The notes: generated from the letters alone by a model not told the origin. Positions 46,832 through 56,343 are shown, counted from the stretch's first letter. The stretch: 64,000 nucleotides of DNA from Rhodococcus koreensis (GCF_900105905.1 NZ_FNSV01000002.1:248001-312000), one strand, 5' to 3'. Made by a program: numbers and translations.

Positions 46832-48799
46832 ATGGGGCCAGCCGTGATCACCAGATTGCGGTTCTCGCGCCGGTATCTCTCCCGCTCGGCGCGATCGGGG
46901 CCACCACCGGATCCCAGTCCGCCCCAGCCTCCGTCGCCGGGCTCATGGTGGCCGATGCTCGCCTTCTTCGGGATGCTGCTCGCGGTGATCCTGGTGGCCA
47001 CTCTGGCCGGCACGGACAGCCAGACACTGTCGTACAGCGATTTCCTGGGCAGGATCGACTCCGAATCGGTCAAGTCAGTGACCATCGACGGCGACGGCGG
47101 GATCGACGGAACACTCACCGACGGCTCGGCCTTCGTCACCCAACTCCCGACGGCCCTGAACGTGAGCGGCCTCGACCAGCGCCTGTAATCCAAGAACATC
47201 CAAATCACGGCGAAGAAGGCGACCGGAAACGTGTGGGGGACACTACTGGGAAGTCTTTTGCCGCTTGTACTTCTCGGCGCACTCTTCCTCTGGGTCACCC
47301 GGCGGGCACAGCACGCTTTCAGCGGAGGTATCGGCGGTGCTGGCGCCTTCGGCCGCTCCAAGGCTCGGGTGATCGAAGCGAAGCGTCCCACCACCCGCTT
47401 CGCCGACGTCGCCGGCTACGAAGGCGTCAAACAGGAAGTCAGCGAGGTCGTCGACTTCCTCCGAGATCCGGCGAAGTACGCCGCCGCCGGAGCACAGGGC
47501 CCCCGGGGAGTGCTCATGATCGGGCCGCCCGGAACAGGCAAGACCTTGATGGCGCGCGCAGTCGCGGGGGAGGCGAGCGTCCGGTTCCTGTCGGTCACCG
47601 GGTCCGAATTCGTGGAGATGTTCGTCGGTGTCGGCGCCTCCCGCGTCCGCGACCTGTTCGCGCAAGCCCGCAAGAGTCCACCCTCCATCGTCTTCATCGA
47701 CGAGATCGATGCCATCGGAAGCCGGCGCGGGAGAGCCGGTTTCGGTGGAAACGAGGAACGCGAACAGACCCTCAACCAGCTACTCGCAGAAATGGACGGA
47801 TTCGACCAGAGCGTGGGAATCGTGGTCCTCGCCGCCACCAACCGGCCCGAATCCCTGGATCCCGCCCTGCTGAGGCCCGGCCGATTCGACCGTCGGGTGA
47901 CGATTCCGCTCCCCAATCAGACGGAGCGGGCATCGATCCTCGCGGTCCACGCCCGGGAGAAACATCTCGGCCCGGATGCCGATCTCACCATCGTCGCCCG
48001 GGCCACACCGGGCTTCTCCGGCGCCGATCTCGCGAACGTCGTGAACGAGGCCGCGATCAACGCCGTGCGGGGAGATCGCACAGTCATTTCGGCGCAGGAT
48101 CTGGCCGCCGCACGCGATCGGGTGCTCCTCGGGCGGCGCGACACCACAAATGCGCTGCTGCCGGAAGAACGGCACTCGGTGGCAGTCCACGAATCCGGCC
48201 ACGCCCTGCTCGCCGCATTGTGCCCGCACGCGGATCCGGTGGAGAAGGTGACGATCCTGCCCGCCGGAATGGCGTTGGGCACCACCGAGCAACTCCCCGA
48301 GGTCGAACGGCATCTCTACAGCGAGAGCTATCTCGCCGATCTGCTCGCGGTGCGGGTGGCGGGGCGAGCCGCGGAACTCGTGGTGTTCGGCGAGGGGTCG
48401 ACCGGCGCCGCGAACGATCTGATCGGCGCAACCGCCATCGCCACTCGAATGGTGCGCGAGTTCGGCCTGTCGAAGGCCTTGGGCCCAGTCGGCTATGCCT
48501 CCGAAAACCCTGACTCCCTACATGCCGACACCCAAGCAAACATGTTGGCCAGACCCTACTCGGAGCACACGCAGCGCGTCGTGGACGAGGAGGTGGCGAG
48601 GCTGCTCAGGGCGGCGGAAACACGGGCGACCGATCTCCTGACAAGTCATCACGCCGCACTCGATCGCCTCACTGTGCTGCTGGAGGCCAGGGAAACCGTG
48701 GACGGCTCCGTCGTCCTGGATGCCCTCCGCGAGGAGGCCTGTCCTGGAGACGACCGCACCAGCAACAGTCCGGACGATCGGCATCTCGGTGTCCTGTGA
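46832..48799 (+). pseudogene. ftsH: FtsH-type membrane AAA protease with an in-frame stop
   Basis: One FtsH reading frame is interrupted by a single TAA at 47186-47188, after SGLDQRL; intact relatives have a Glu-type codon there. Before it: a basic N-terminus, TM1 (WWPMLAFFGMLLAVILVATL) and a small periplasmic domain. After it: TM2 (LLGSLLPLVLLGALFLWVT), Walker A GPPGTGKT, Walker [13 protein letters not shown] region RPGRFDRRV and the zinc site HESGH. GTG 47231 could restart a protein with TM2 and the full AAA-protease. Without readthrough the normal hexamer anchor is lost. Confidence 0.85.
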
Positions 48800-48912
48800 C
48801 ATGTCGTGGACGTGTAGCGCGAGTTGCGGTACGTGATGCGGGGTGCCGGCAGGGCGGAACGATCGGTTCGAGGGTTTCGAGAAAATGGCTGCCGGGGGAC
48901 CTTCGGCCCTCG

Positions 48913-48930
48913 CGTCGCCTACAGGCGACG
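48913..48930. terminator. small hairpin after ftsH
   Basis: CGTCGCC and GGCGACG form a 7-bp stem with loop TACA, between the ftsH stop and the GyrI-like gene. No T-run. Confidence 0.35.
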
Positions 48931-48944
48931 CCGATGGTAGAGGT

Positions 48945-49056
48945 ATGGGATACGAAATCGAACTCGTCGAGATCGATGCACACCCGGCCGCTGTGGTCGA
49001 GGCCGCATCGGCCTCGACCACATGCAAGACTTTCTCGGGCAGGCCTTCGGCGAGGT
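48945..49056 (+). pseudogene. GyrI-like protein, 5' part before ISAzo13
   Basis: Starts MGYEIELVEIDAHPAAVVEA, the typical beginning of GyrI-like small-molecule-binding proteins, then shifts one base and continues LDHMQDFLGQAFGEV up to the end of the ISAzo13 element. The 3' part follows at 52143. Such domains bind hydrophobic or cationic compounds and serve in regulators or as gyrase-inhibitor-like proteins. Confidence 0.75.
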
Positions 49057-49092
49057 GGTTAGGGCGTGCAGATAAATAACACGCAATACTGG

Positions 49093-50287
49093 CTAGATTG
49101 CGGCGTGTCTGCTTGCGTTGGCCGCGAATTCTCTTATGTCGGTTGCGGTGTCGAGTTTAATGCCTGTGGGTTCGGTTGTGTGGCCGACCAGGTCGAGTAG
49201 GGGCCGGGTCTGCTTGACGGCGTTGCGGATGGCTGTAGCGCTGAGTCCGGTCAGCTCGGCGAGGACGGTGGCGGGTGTGGAGAATCGCTGTTGTTGCAGG
49301 GTGAGGGCGGTGCGGTCGGCGAGGGTGAGTGCGGGTTTGCGTCCGTTGGTTCGGGTGGGGTTGGGGTGTTGCGCCCGATGGGCAGGGGTGAGTTCGTCGA
49401 TGAGTTGGGTCCATCGGGTCGGTGTCAGTCCGGTCAGTTCGGCGGCGTGTAGCCACTGCAGGTCGGGTCGCTGGGGTGGTGTGGCGGGTTCGCTGTGGGT
49501 GGTGGGCTCGGCGGGGAGGGAGTCGATGGGAGTGGGATGCAGTGTGTAGTTCCAGTCGCCGTGCCATTCGTGGCGAGTGATCGGGATGGCGGCCAGTTGC
49601 TGGTCGCTGATTTTGATGCCGATCGGATAGGTGCCGGTGTCGAGTTGCGCGTGTACGCGTAGTCCGGTGCGGGTGGTGGTCGCCGCGATCGTGTTGATGA
49701 TGACGTCATGGCTGGTCAGGGGTCTGCCACGCCAGTTCATGGAGATGTGGGAGAACAGGCGGTGCTCGATGGCGTTCCATTTGGAGGTGCCGGGCGGAAA
49801 GTGGCAGACCGTGATGGCGAGGCCGGTTTCGGCGGCGAGTGCGGAGAGTTCGGTTTTCCACGCCCTGGTGCGGGAACTGTTGGAGCCGCCGGAGTCCGCG
49901 GTGACCAACAGTCTCGTGGCGTCGGGGTAGTTCACGGCACCGACACCGCGCCACCAGCGGCGCAGCGATTCCACGGCGAAGGCGGCGGTGTCGTGGTCGG
50001 TGCCGACGTTGACCCAACCCGCGTTTTCGGACAAGTCGTAGATCCCGTAGGGCGCGACCTTGCCCAGCTCGCCGGGGAAGTCGTGGGTGTCGACCCGTTC
50101 CGGTTCACCCTTCGGCTGAAATTCGGCACCGTTGTTCTTGTACGGTCCGACCAATTCCTTTTTCTTCGTATCGACGCTGACCACCGGCTGCCCACCACCC
50201 TGATGGTCTTTGACCTGCTCGTTGATGTAATTGAACTGGGCGTCGCGGTCGGGGCTCTGCTTGCCCTCCAGGGTTTTGGCGTTGGAT
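49093..50287 (-). pseudogene. ISAzo13 transposase, C-terminal part
   Basis: About 395 residues from the GAT duplication (50285-50287) to the stop at 49093. It reads NAKTLEGKQSPDRDAQFNYI then VVSVDTKKKELVGPYKNNGA and LLVTADSGGSNSSRTRAWK and FPPGTSKWNAIEHRLFSHI, the D-D-E motifs of ISAzo13 transposases. Joined to 51635-52083 after removing IS3 and one GAT, the frame is continuous through SLQ/SNAKTLEG. Confidence 0.93.
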
Positions 50288-50319
50288 TGAATCGCCCTGG
50301 ATCGAGTGGAGACTCCGGT

Positions 50320-51258
50320 TCAGGCCACCTCGGGGGTTGAGGCAGCAGGGGGACGTTGTTCACGATAGCGGGCCTCGTACCAGGTCGGCGAGAGATAATC
50401 GATCGACGAGTGCAATCGGTCCGCGTTGAACCAGCGAACCCACTCGGCGGTTTCCCGCTCCACCTCGGCCCGACCGCTCCACGACGCGTCACGGTCGATC
50501 AGCTCGGTTTTGTAGAGTCCGATCGTCGATTCCATCAATCCGTTGTCGAGGGCGTCCCCGACGCTGCCGATCGACCCGGCGATCCCCGAAGCGATCAACG
50601 CCTCGGTGAAGGCCAGCGACGTGTACTGGCTCCCCGCATCGCTGTGATGCACCAAACCCGTTGAGGTGAAACGGATGTCGGTTCTCCTGCGGGTGAACAA
50701 CGCCTGCTCGAGCACTCCGGTGACCAACACGGTGGTCTTGGATGTCATCACCCGCCACCCGAGGATCCGGCGGGAGAACACGTCGACACAGAACGCCGTA
50801 TACACGAATCCGGTGAGTGTCCACACGTACGTAAAGTCCGCGACCCACCACTGGTCCGGACGGTCCGGGGTGTCCCATTTCCTGTTGATCAGATCCGGGT
50901 GTCGTGGTGCCCGCTCGTCGCGCTCGGTGGTGGTCGTGCGGCGTTTGCCGCGGACCACCCCGCGGATGCCGCAGATCTTCATCAGGCGGGCCACCTGATC
51001 GCGCCCGATGTCGTGGCCGGCGTGTTTCATCGCCCACCAGATCTTGCGGGCACCGTAGAGGCGCTTGTTGGCCACGTACACCCTGTGCACGGCGTTGGCG
51101 GCGTACGCCTCGCCCAGGTCGGTGTCCGAGATGGGTCCGCGCTGCTTGGCCTTGTAGTAGGTGGACGGGGCGATGCTGATGCCGTGCTCGGTGAGCACGG
51201 CACAGATCGGGTCGACCCCGAATTGAGAACGGTACGCGTCGATGTAGTCGACGATCAC
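50320..51258 (-). CDS. IS3-family transposase OrfB, copy 2
   Basis: 312 residues, identical in sequence to OrfB of copy 1, with the complete DDE triad (VADFTYVW, HHSDAGSQY, MESTIGLYKTE). Its GTG start overlaps the OrfA stop. Confidence 0.94.
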   Translation of the reverse strand: MIVDYIDAYRSQFGVDPICAVLTEHGISIAPSTYYKAKQRGPISDTDLGEAYAANAVHRVYVANKRLYGARKIWWAMKHAGHDIGRDQVARLMKICGIRGVVRGKRRTTTTERDERAPRHPDLINRKWDTPDRPDQWWVADFTYVWTLTGFVYTAFCVDVFSRRILGWRVMTSKTTVLVTGVLEQALFTRRRTDIRFTSTGLVHHSDAGSQYTSLAFTEALIASGIAGSIGSVGDALDNGLMESTIGLYKTELIDRDASWSGRAEVERETAEWVRWFNADRLHSSIDYLSPTWYEARYREQRPPAASTPEVA

Positions 51259-51581
51259 CGCAGTCGGCGGTCGACCTCCGCCGCCGCGAAAAACGCGCTC
51301 GCAGTCTTCAAAATCTCGTTGGCTCTGCGTAATTCGGCTACTTCGCGGCGAAGCCTGGCGACCTCGGCCGACACGTCAGGTACCGAAGACGGTGTTCCGG
51401 GGGCCTGGCGGCCTTCCTCCCGCTCGATCCAGTTCCTCAGCGTCGCCGGCGCGATGTCGAGCAGCTCGCCGACATGGCGACGGGCTGCGACCTTCGAGCC
51501 TCCGTGCTCGTCGATCCGGTCCCGATACATCCGGACGGCGCGATCCTGGGTCTCGGCGTCGTACTTCCTCGGTGCAGGCAT
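51255..51581 (-). CDS. IS3-family transposase OrfA, copy 2
   Basis: 108 residues, identical to OrfA of copy 1: an HTH followed by a leucine-zipper-like helix. The same -1 frame relation to OrfB is kept. Confidence 0.93.
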   Translation of the reverse strand: MPAPRKYDAETQDRAVRMYRDRIDEHGGSKVAARRHVGELLDIAPATLRNWIEREEGRQAPGTPSSVPDVSAEVARLRREVAELRRANEILKTASAFFAAAEVDRRLR

Positions 51582-51634
51582 ACCAGCATTCTCCTTGTTC
51601 GATCAGGAGTCTCCACCTCGTCCAGGACGGTTCA

Positions 51635-52083
51635 GATTGCAAGCTGAAACCCTCCTGCCGCAGCAGGTCCCCGACGACATCCGCGCCGACTTTGTGTCCT
51701 TGACCGGTCAACGTGTCCGCGAGGTTGTACGTCGACTTCGCGGTCCACCGCAGCGGCGACATCGGATCGCCTCGCTGGTCCGGTTTTACCAACGCCAACA
51801 ACGCCGGAACCAGGCCGGGGTCGACCTCGGCCGCTCGTTTGCGGCCACCACCCGCCCGGCGCACCCGCCCCAGCGGAGCCTGCCCGGACTCCAACTCCGT
51901 CACCCCCGCCGACACCGTCGCTTCCCGCACCCCCGCTGCCCGTGCCACGGCCCGACCCCCGCCGCGCCCCAACATCCGAGCCTCCGCGCCCAACACCAGC
52001 CGACGCTGCCGCTCATCCAAATGCGGCAACACCACCGCGAACTTCGCCGCCAGATCCTCCACAGTCACAACGAAATCGCCCAT
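51635..52083 (-). pseudogene. ISAzo13 transposase, N-terminal part
   Basis: About 150 residues from ATG 52083: VEDLAAKFAVVLPHLDERQR, GGGRAVARAAGVREATVSAG (HTH), then MSPLRWTAKSTYNLADTLTG and DLLRQEGFSLQ before the IS3 end. These are hallmark N-terminal motifs of ISAzo13 transposases (the SPLRWT.KS block). Confidence 0.93.
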
Positions 52084-52142
52084 ACCACAATATAGTCCGA
52101 AAACACCGAATGTTACGATTTAATTCTCTGCATGCCCTAACC

Positions 52143-52465
52143 GTTGCCGAACGGCAGGGCCGGCGCATCACCGGTGCTCCATCCGCGCGGTACCGCCACA
52201 CCGCAGACGACAGGTTGGACGTCGAGGTCGGCTTCCCCCTCAGCGGCGGCATCGCCGCCCGCGGTCGTGTCGAGCCGACGTCACAACCGGCGGGTCGCGC
52301 TGCCACCACGATCCATGCCGGTGACTACAGCGGAATCGGTGCAGCGTACGACGCCGCCGTCCACTGGATCACGGAGCACGGCTACGTCCCATCAGGAGAC
52401 CCGTGGGAGTCCTACCTGGACGGGCCTGGTGTCGCGGCACCCCGCACCGAGGTATTCGTGCCCTG
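52143..52465 (+). pseudogene. GyrI-like protein, 3' part after ISAzo13
   Basis: The downstream half of the gene at 48945: AERQGRRITGAPSARYRH, DDRLDVEVGFPLSGGIAARG, GRAATTIHAGDYSGIGAAYD, and WITEHGYVPSGDPWESYL to RTEVFVPC, all diagnostic of GyrI-like C-terminal halves. No stop follows at the usual place; the frame stays open into the next gene. Confidence 0.8.
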
Positions 52466-52610
52466 CGCCGAGCGCCTGGATGCGACACCCGAGAACGCGG
52501 CGCAGGCGAGGGCTGACCCTGTGGCAGAGCGATCCATCCGTGACTGCGAACCGCGACCACTGCCCTTGCGCGTGGCGGCACCGCGGCTGGCCCGGTGCGC
52601 CGCGCGCACG

Positions 52611-53117
52611 ATGAACCTCCTGGCCCGCCACCGTCTTCACCAACCGGAACGGAACATGGGCCGGCGAATGACGTTCGCTGACGGCACCACCGGAGTCGTC
52701 TACCGCGAGACCGTCGCCTGCGACGAGTCTCCACGCGATCCATCAGTCCTCGTCGTATCCTTCCGGCTGCGGGGAGCCCACGGATGGGGTCACGCATTGT
52801 TCCAAGCCGAAAGGCTGCTCAACACACCACTATTCGCGGGCTTCCCCGGATTCGTATCAAAGTTGTGGCTCACCGCGGACGACCTGGACCGCTACCGCGG
52901 CTTCTACCAGTGGGACGGTACACGCCCGGCCGAGGACTACGTCCGGGCATTGTGGTGGGCTCTCGCGCTGGTGAGCCATCGCCACTCGATCCGCTACTGC
53001 ATCCTGCCCGGTCAGCTTCGCGACGACGTCCTCGAAGGCGCCCGATCAGAAGAGTGGTCCGCACCGCCCGACCAGGCGTGGTGGCGGCTGGTCCGGACGG
53101 AGACAGGATCAACATGA
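52611..53117 (+). CDS. YdhR-like protein coupled to FAD monooxygenase
   Basis: A 168-residue protein. The middle part (HALFQAERLLNTPLFAGFPG, SKLWLTADDLDRYRGFYQWD) resembles YdhR-type monooxygenase-like ferredoxin-fold proteins, and the C-terminal part has ALALVSHRHSIRYCILPG. ATG 52611 is assumed; the frame is open upstream into the GyrI remnant. The stop overlaps the monooxygenase start (ATGA), so the two are translated together and may form a pair acting on one substrate. Confidence 0.65.
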   Translation: MNLLARHRLHQPERNMGRRMTFADGTTGVVYRETVACDESPRDPSVLVVSFRLRGAHGWGHALFQAERLLNTPLFAGFPGFVSKLWLTADDLDRYRGFYQWDGTRPAEDYVRALWWALALVSHRHSIRYCILPGQLRDDVLEGARSEEWSAPPDQAWWRLVRTETGST

Positions 53118-54658
53118 TCGCGCCGGACGGTGAGCCTCTCGACGTGCTCATCGTCGGTGCGGGCACGACCGGACTCGCCGCGGCCCTGTTCGCCCACGAC
53201 TACGGCGCCCACGTGCGGATCATTGACCGCAGACCCGACGCGCCCCGATTCTCACGGGCTTTCCTCGTCCAGCCCCGGACCCTCGAAGTACTCCGACCAC
53301 ACGGTGTGATCGATGAACTCCTGGCGCTCGGAGATCCCAGCCCGCAGGTCCACCTGCACCTGCGCCGTCGCTGTGTGCCCGTCCGCCCGGGCGAACTCCG
53401 GCTGCCGAACACCGCATTTCCCAATTTCTTGCTCGTTCGGCAAGCCGACGTGGAAGCCGTCCTGCGACGAGCACTCCGCAACCGCGGCGTCGAGGTGGAG
53501 TGGGAGTCACAGTTCACGTCGTACCGTGCAGACAAAGGAGTTGTCTGCGAGGTGACCCATCACGGCGTCCGCCGGCAGATCGCGGCCCGGTTCCTCATCG
53601 GGTGCGACGGCAGCACGAGCACAGTGCGCGCGACCGCAGGAATCTCCTGGGACGGGGCCGCGTACCCGCGTGAGATTCTCCTCGCCGACGTCGAACTCGA
53701 CGGTGACGTCCAGCCCGGCATCGCACACATCGGGCTCCACCGCCAGGGACTGCTGTTCCTGCTCCCCACGGGCGAAGCCGCTCAATGGCGCGTGCTCACC
53801 GCCCAACCACCGAACCGCACGCACGCCCCAACCGACCGCCACCACCTGCAGCACCTCTTCGACCGGGCACATCTGCACGCCCACATCACCGGTATCCCGT
53901 GGTCGGAACGGGTACGAGTCCAGCACCGCATCGCGTCACGGTATCGCCGCGGACCGGTATTTCTCGCAGGCGACGCCGCGCATACCTTCTCCCCAGCGGG
54001 TGGCCAAGGCATGAACACCGGCATCCAGGACGCTGCCGGCCTGGGATGGAAACTCGCGTTCGCGGCACGCCTTCCGGGCCGCAGCAACGCCACCCTCCTG
54101 CGGTCCTACGCCGCCGAGCGACGGCCTGTCGCCCAGCAAGTGTTGCTGCTGACCCACCTGTTGTTCTGGGCCGAGGCAGGCCGCGGTCCGGTGCCGTCAC
54201 TCCTCCGCATCGCCTTCTCGTCGGCAGGGGCGCCGCTGGTCCCGCTGCTGCTACGACGTCGTCGGCTCCTCACGTACGCAGTACAGCTGCTCGCCCAACT
54301 TCGCCGGCACTATCGACACAGCCCGCTGACGGTCGAGGACGCCAGGGGTTCCACCGCCGTCGCAGCCCCAGCGGGTGAGCGGATCCCGGACGAGGAAGTG
54401 ACCGTCAACGGTGCCCGGCAGCAGCTACACCATCTGATTGCGACACCGGCAATTCACATGCTCCTGCAGCGGGACACGAGTTGGGAAGTGCCGCTCATCC
54501 CCAACGGGCGGCTACGGGTTCACCGAGTTCGCAGCTGGCCGGGCACCGGCACCGTGATCGTCCGCCCCGACGGATACATCGGGTTTCGGAGCGGTTCCGG
54601 CACGCAGGGGGCCACCGAGTGGCTCACACTGGTCGGAGCATCACCGACGCGCTCCTGA
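53114..54658 (+). CDS. FAD-dependent aromatic-type monooxygenase
   Basis: A 514-residue group A flavoprotein monooxygenase (PheA/MhpA/TfdB type). The N-terminal FAD fold is VLIVGAGTTGLAAALFAHD, the DG motif is FLIGCDGSTSTVRATAG and the GD motif is VFLAGDAAHTFSPAGGQGMN followed by TGIQDAAGLGWKLA. The C-terminal thioredoxin-like domain (about 415-510) is present. It would hydroxylate an aromatic or polyketide substrate using NAD(P)H and oxygen. The substrate is unknown. Confidence 0.92.
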   Translation: MIAPDGEPLDVLIVGAGTTGLAAALFAHDYGAHVRIIDRRPDAPRFSRAFLVQPRTLEVLRPHGVIDELLALGDPSPQVHLHLRRRCVPVRPGELRLPNTAFPNFLLVRQADVEAVLRRALRNRGVEVEWESQFTSYRADKGVVCEVTHHGVRRQIAARFLIGCDGSTSTVRATAGISWDGAAYPREILLADVELDGDVQPGIAHIGLHRQGLLFLLPTGEAAQWRVLTAQPPNRTHAPTDRHHLQHLFDRAHLHAHITGIPWSERVRVQHRIASRYRRGPVFLAGDAAHTFSPAGGQGMNTGIQDAAGLGWKLAFAARLPGRSNATLLRSYAAERRPVAQQVLLLTHLLFWAEAGRGPVPSLLRIAFSSAGAPLVPLLLRRRRLLTYAVQLLAQLRRHYRHSPLTVEDARGSTAVAAPAGERIPDEEVTVNGARQQLHHLIATPAIHMLLQRDTSWEVPLIPNGRLRVHRVRSWPGTGTVIVRPDGYIGFRSGSGTQGATEWLTLVGASPTRS

Positions 54659-54785
54659 CAGATATCCGGGTCGAACACCAGTCCCGGTCGAATCGACAAT
54701 AGAACATACTGGTGTACAACAGTTTTCACCAGGAATTCGCCACCATTCGAGTGCACGCCGACCATCGGTAGCAAACTTCCAAGTT

Positions 54786-54801
54786 GGCGACCTATGGCCC
54801 T
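54786..54801 (+). promoter_or_regulatory. DosR-like box, site 2
   Basis: GGCGACCTATGGCCCT matches 11 of 13 fixed positions of RGGGACTTNNGNCCCT and lies 71 bases before the ATG of the PRTase-hydrolase gene. It does not carry the ACTG extension shared by the other sites. Confidence 0.55.
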
Positions 54802-54872
54802 GTGACGCGTGCACCGGCGGACGTAGGTTCGGAACAGGCCTGAGAAATTGTTCTGGCCAGAGGAGGGTTCTG

Positions 54873-56219
54873 ATGGGATTCGTCGATCGCGCCGACGCAG
54901 GAAGGCGGCTGGCCAGACGCCTACGCACATTCCAAGGACAGGACGTCGTGGTGCTGGGACTCCCCAGAGGTGGCGTGCCGGTCGCCTTCGAAGTCGCCAA
55001 GGCGCTCCACGCCCCCCTCGACGTGATCATGGTCCGCAAGCTCGGGGTCCCGTACCAACCCGAGCTGGCCTTCGGCGCCATCGGTGAGGGCGGCGTACGG
55101 GTGATCAATCCCGACGTCGTATCACGGGCCGCGCTCACCGTCACCGACATCGCCGCCGTCGAACGCACCCAGTCGGCCGAGCTTCGTGACCGCGCTGAAC
55201 GCTTACGCGGCATGTTCGACCAGGTCCCGATCAGGGGACGGATCGCGCTGATCGTCGACGATGGAGTGGCGACAGGCTCGACCGCCCGGGCCGCGTGCCA
55301 GGTCGCCCGTGCACAGGGCGCCGCGCGGGTGGTTATCGCTGTCCCGATCGGGTCGCCACGGCAAATCGACAACCTTGCCGAAGACGCCGACGAGGTCGTG
55401 TGTATGCAGACCCCGAGAGGATTCTTCGCGGTAGGACAGGGCTATCGGGATTTTTCCCAGACCACGGACGAAGAGGTAGCTGAACTCTTGCGGTGTGCAC
55501 GCAGCGGCGTCCGCGAACACGCGTCGGCGGACGCCGGAGTTGATCCGCCGATTCGCGACGAAGACATTGAAGTCTCCGCCGGCGGGGTCCGCTGCCTGGG
55601 CCATCTCACCATCCCGCAAAACCCGATCGGGATAGTCGTCTTTGCCCACGGCAGCGGCAGCAGCCGCCACAGCCCGCGAAACCGCTATGTCGCTCAAATT
55701 CTGCACCAGGCCGGTCTGGCTACGATGTTGTTCGATCTCCTCACCGCCGCCGAAGAAGGCAACCGTGGCCTGGTATTCGACATAGACCTCCTCGCGGAAC
55801 GGCTCGTCGCGGTCACGTTGTGGCTGAAAAACCAACCCGACACCGCCGACCTGCCGGTGGGGTATTTTGGGGCCAGCACCGGCGCCGCCGCAGCGTTGTC
55901 TGCCGGCACCTACTCTCACGTCGACATCAGGGCGATTGTCTCCCGTGGCGGCCGACCCGATCTCGCTGGTGAGCATCTGACCGAAGTGCGCGCCCCTACG
56001 CTGTTGATCGTCGGTTCCCGCGACGACACCGTTCTCGAGCTCAACCGCCGCGCGCAAGCTGCGATCCCCGCCGAGTGCCGGATCGAGATCGTTTCCGGTG
56101 CCACCCATCTGTTCGAAGAGCCCGGAACCCTCGAGCAAGTTGGGGTACTGGCCCGCGAGTGGTTCACCACCTACCTGCCGTCCACACTGCCACCTCTGCG
56201 CCGCAGCGCACACCGATAA
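54873..56219 (+). CDS. phosphoribosyltransferase-alpha/beta hydrolase fusion
   Basis: A 448-residue two-domain protein like Rv0571c of the DosR regulon. Residues 1-215 form a PRTase domain (DVVVLGLPRGGVPVAFEVAK, PRPP loop ALIVDDGVATGSTA). Residues about 230-440 form a dienelactone-hydrolase-like domain: FAHGSGSSRHSPRNR (oxyanion region), nucleophile elbow GYFGASTGAAAAL, acid in LIVGSRDDTV and His in SGATHLFEEP, so the triad is complete. AGGAGG lies 7 bases before the ATG. Unlike the esterase fusion at 44200 this gene is intact. Confidence 0.9.
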   Translation: MGFVDRADAGRRLARRLRTFQGQDVVVLGLPRGGVPVAFEVAKALHAPLDVIMVRKLGVPYQPELAFGAIGEGGVRVINPDVVSRAALTVTDIAAVERTQSAELRDRAERLRGMFDQVPIRGRIALIVDDGVATGSTARAACQVARAQGAARVVIAVPIGSPRQIDNLAEDADEVVCMQTPRGFFAVGQGYRDFSQTTDEEVAELLRCARSGVREHASADAGVDPPIRDEDIEVSAGGVRCLGHLTIPQNPIGIVVFAHGSGSSRHSPRNRYVAQILHQAGLATMLFDLLTAAEEGNRGLVFDIDLLAERLVAVTLWLKNQPDTADLPVGYFGASTGAAAALSAGTYSHVDIRAIVSRGGRPDLAGEHLTEVRAPTLLIVGSRDDTVLELNRRAQAAIPAECRIEIVSGATHLFEEPGTLEQVGVLAREWFTTYLPSTLPPLRRSAHR

Positions 56220-56343
56220 GACCCGGATTCACGAGAGGGCCAACAGATTCGATTCGAGGTCTCAGTCTTCCGGTGTCGCGAACCGTGGCAACTCAGGGAG
56301 GGTCGGGATGAAAGTTGCCGCCGGTGACGTGAGCCCTCGAACT

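Larger units (their letters stand above)
50288..51634 (-). mobile_element. IS3-family insertion sequence, copy 2 (inverted)
   Basis: 1347 bp, the same length and encoded proteins as copy 1 at 8848-10194 but in the opposite orientation. It is flanked by GAT at 50285-50287 and 51635-51637, again a 3-bp duplication. It sits in the ISAzo13 transposase gene. Confidence 0.96.
49057..52142 (-). mobile_element. ISAzo13-family element carrying IS3 copy 2
   Basis: The ends GGTTAGGGCGTGCAGA (left) and GGTTAGGGCATGCAGA (right, reverse complement) match at 15 of 16 positions. The flanks are consistent with a 2-bp GT duplication: deleting the element joins GAGGT to TGCC and restores the GyrI-like frame. 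Without the inner 1347-bp IS3 the element is about 1.74 kb. Its transposase gene is on the minus strand. Confidence 0.85.
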
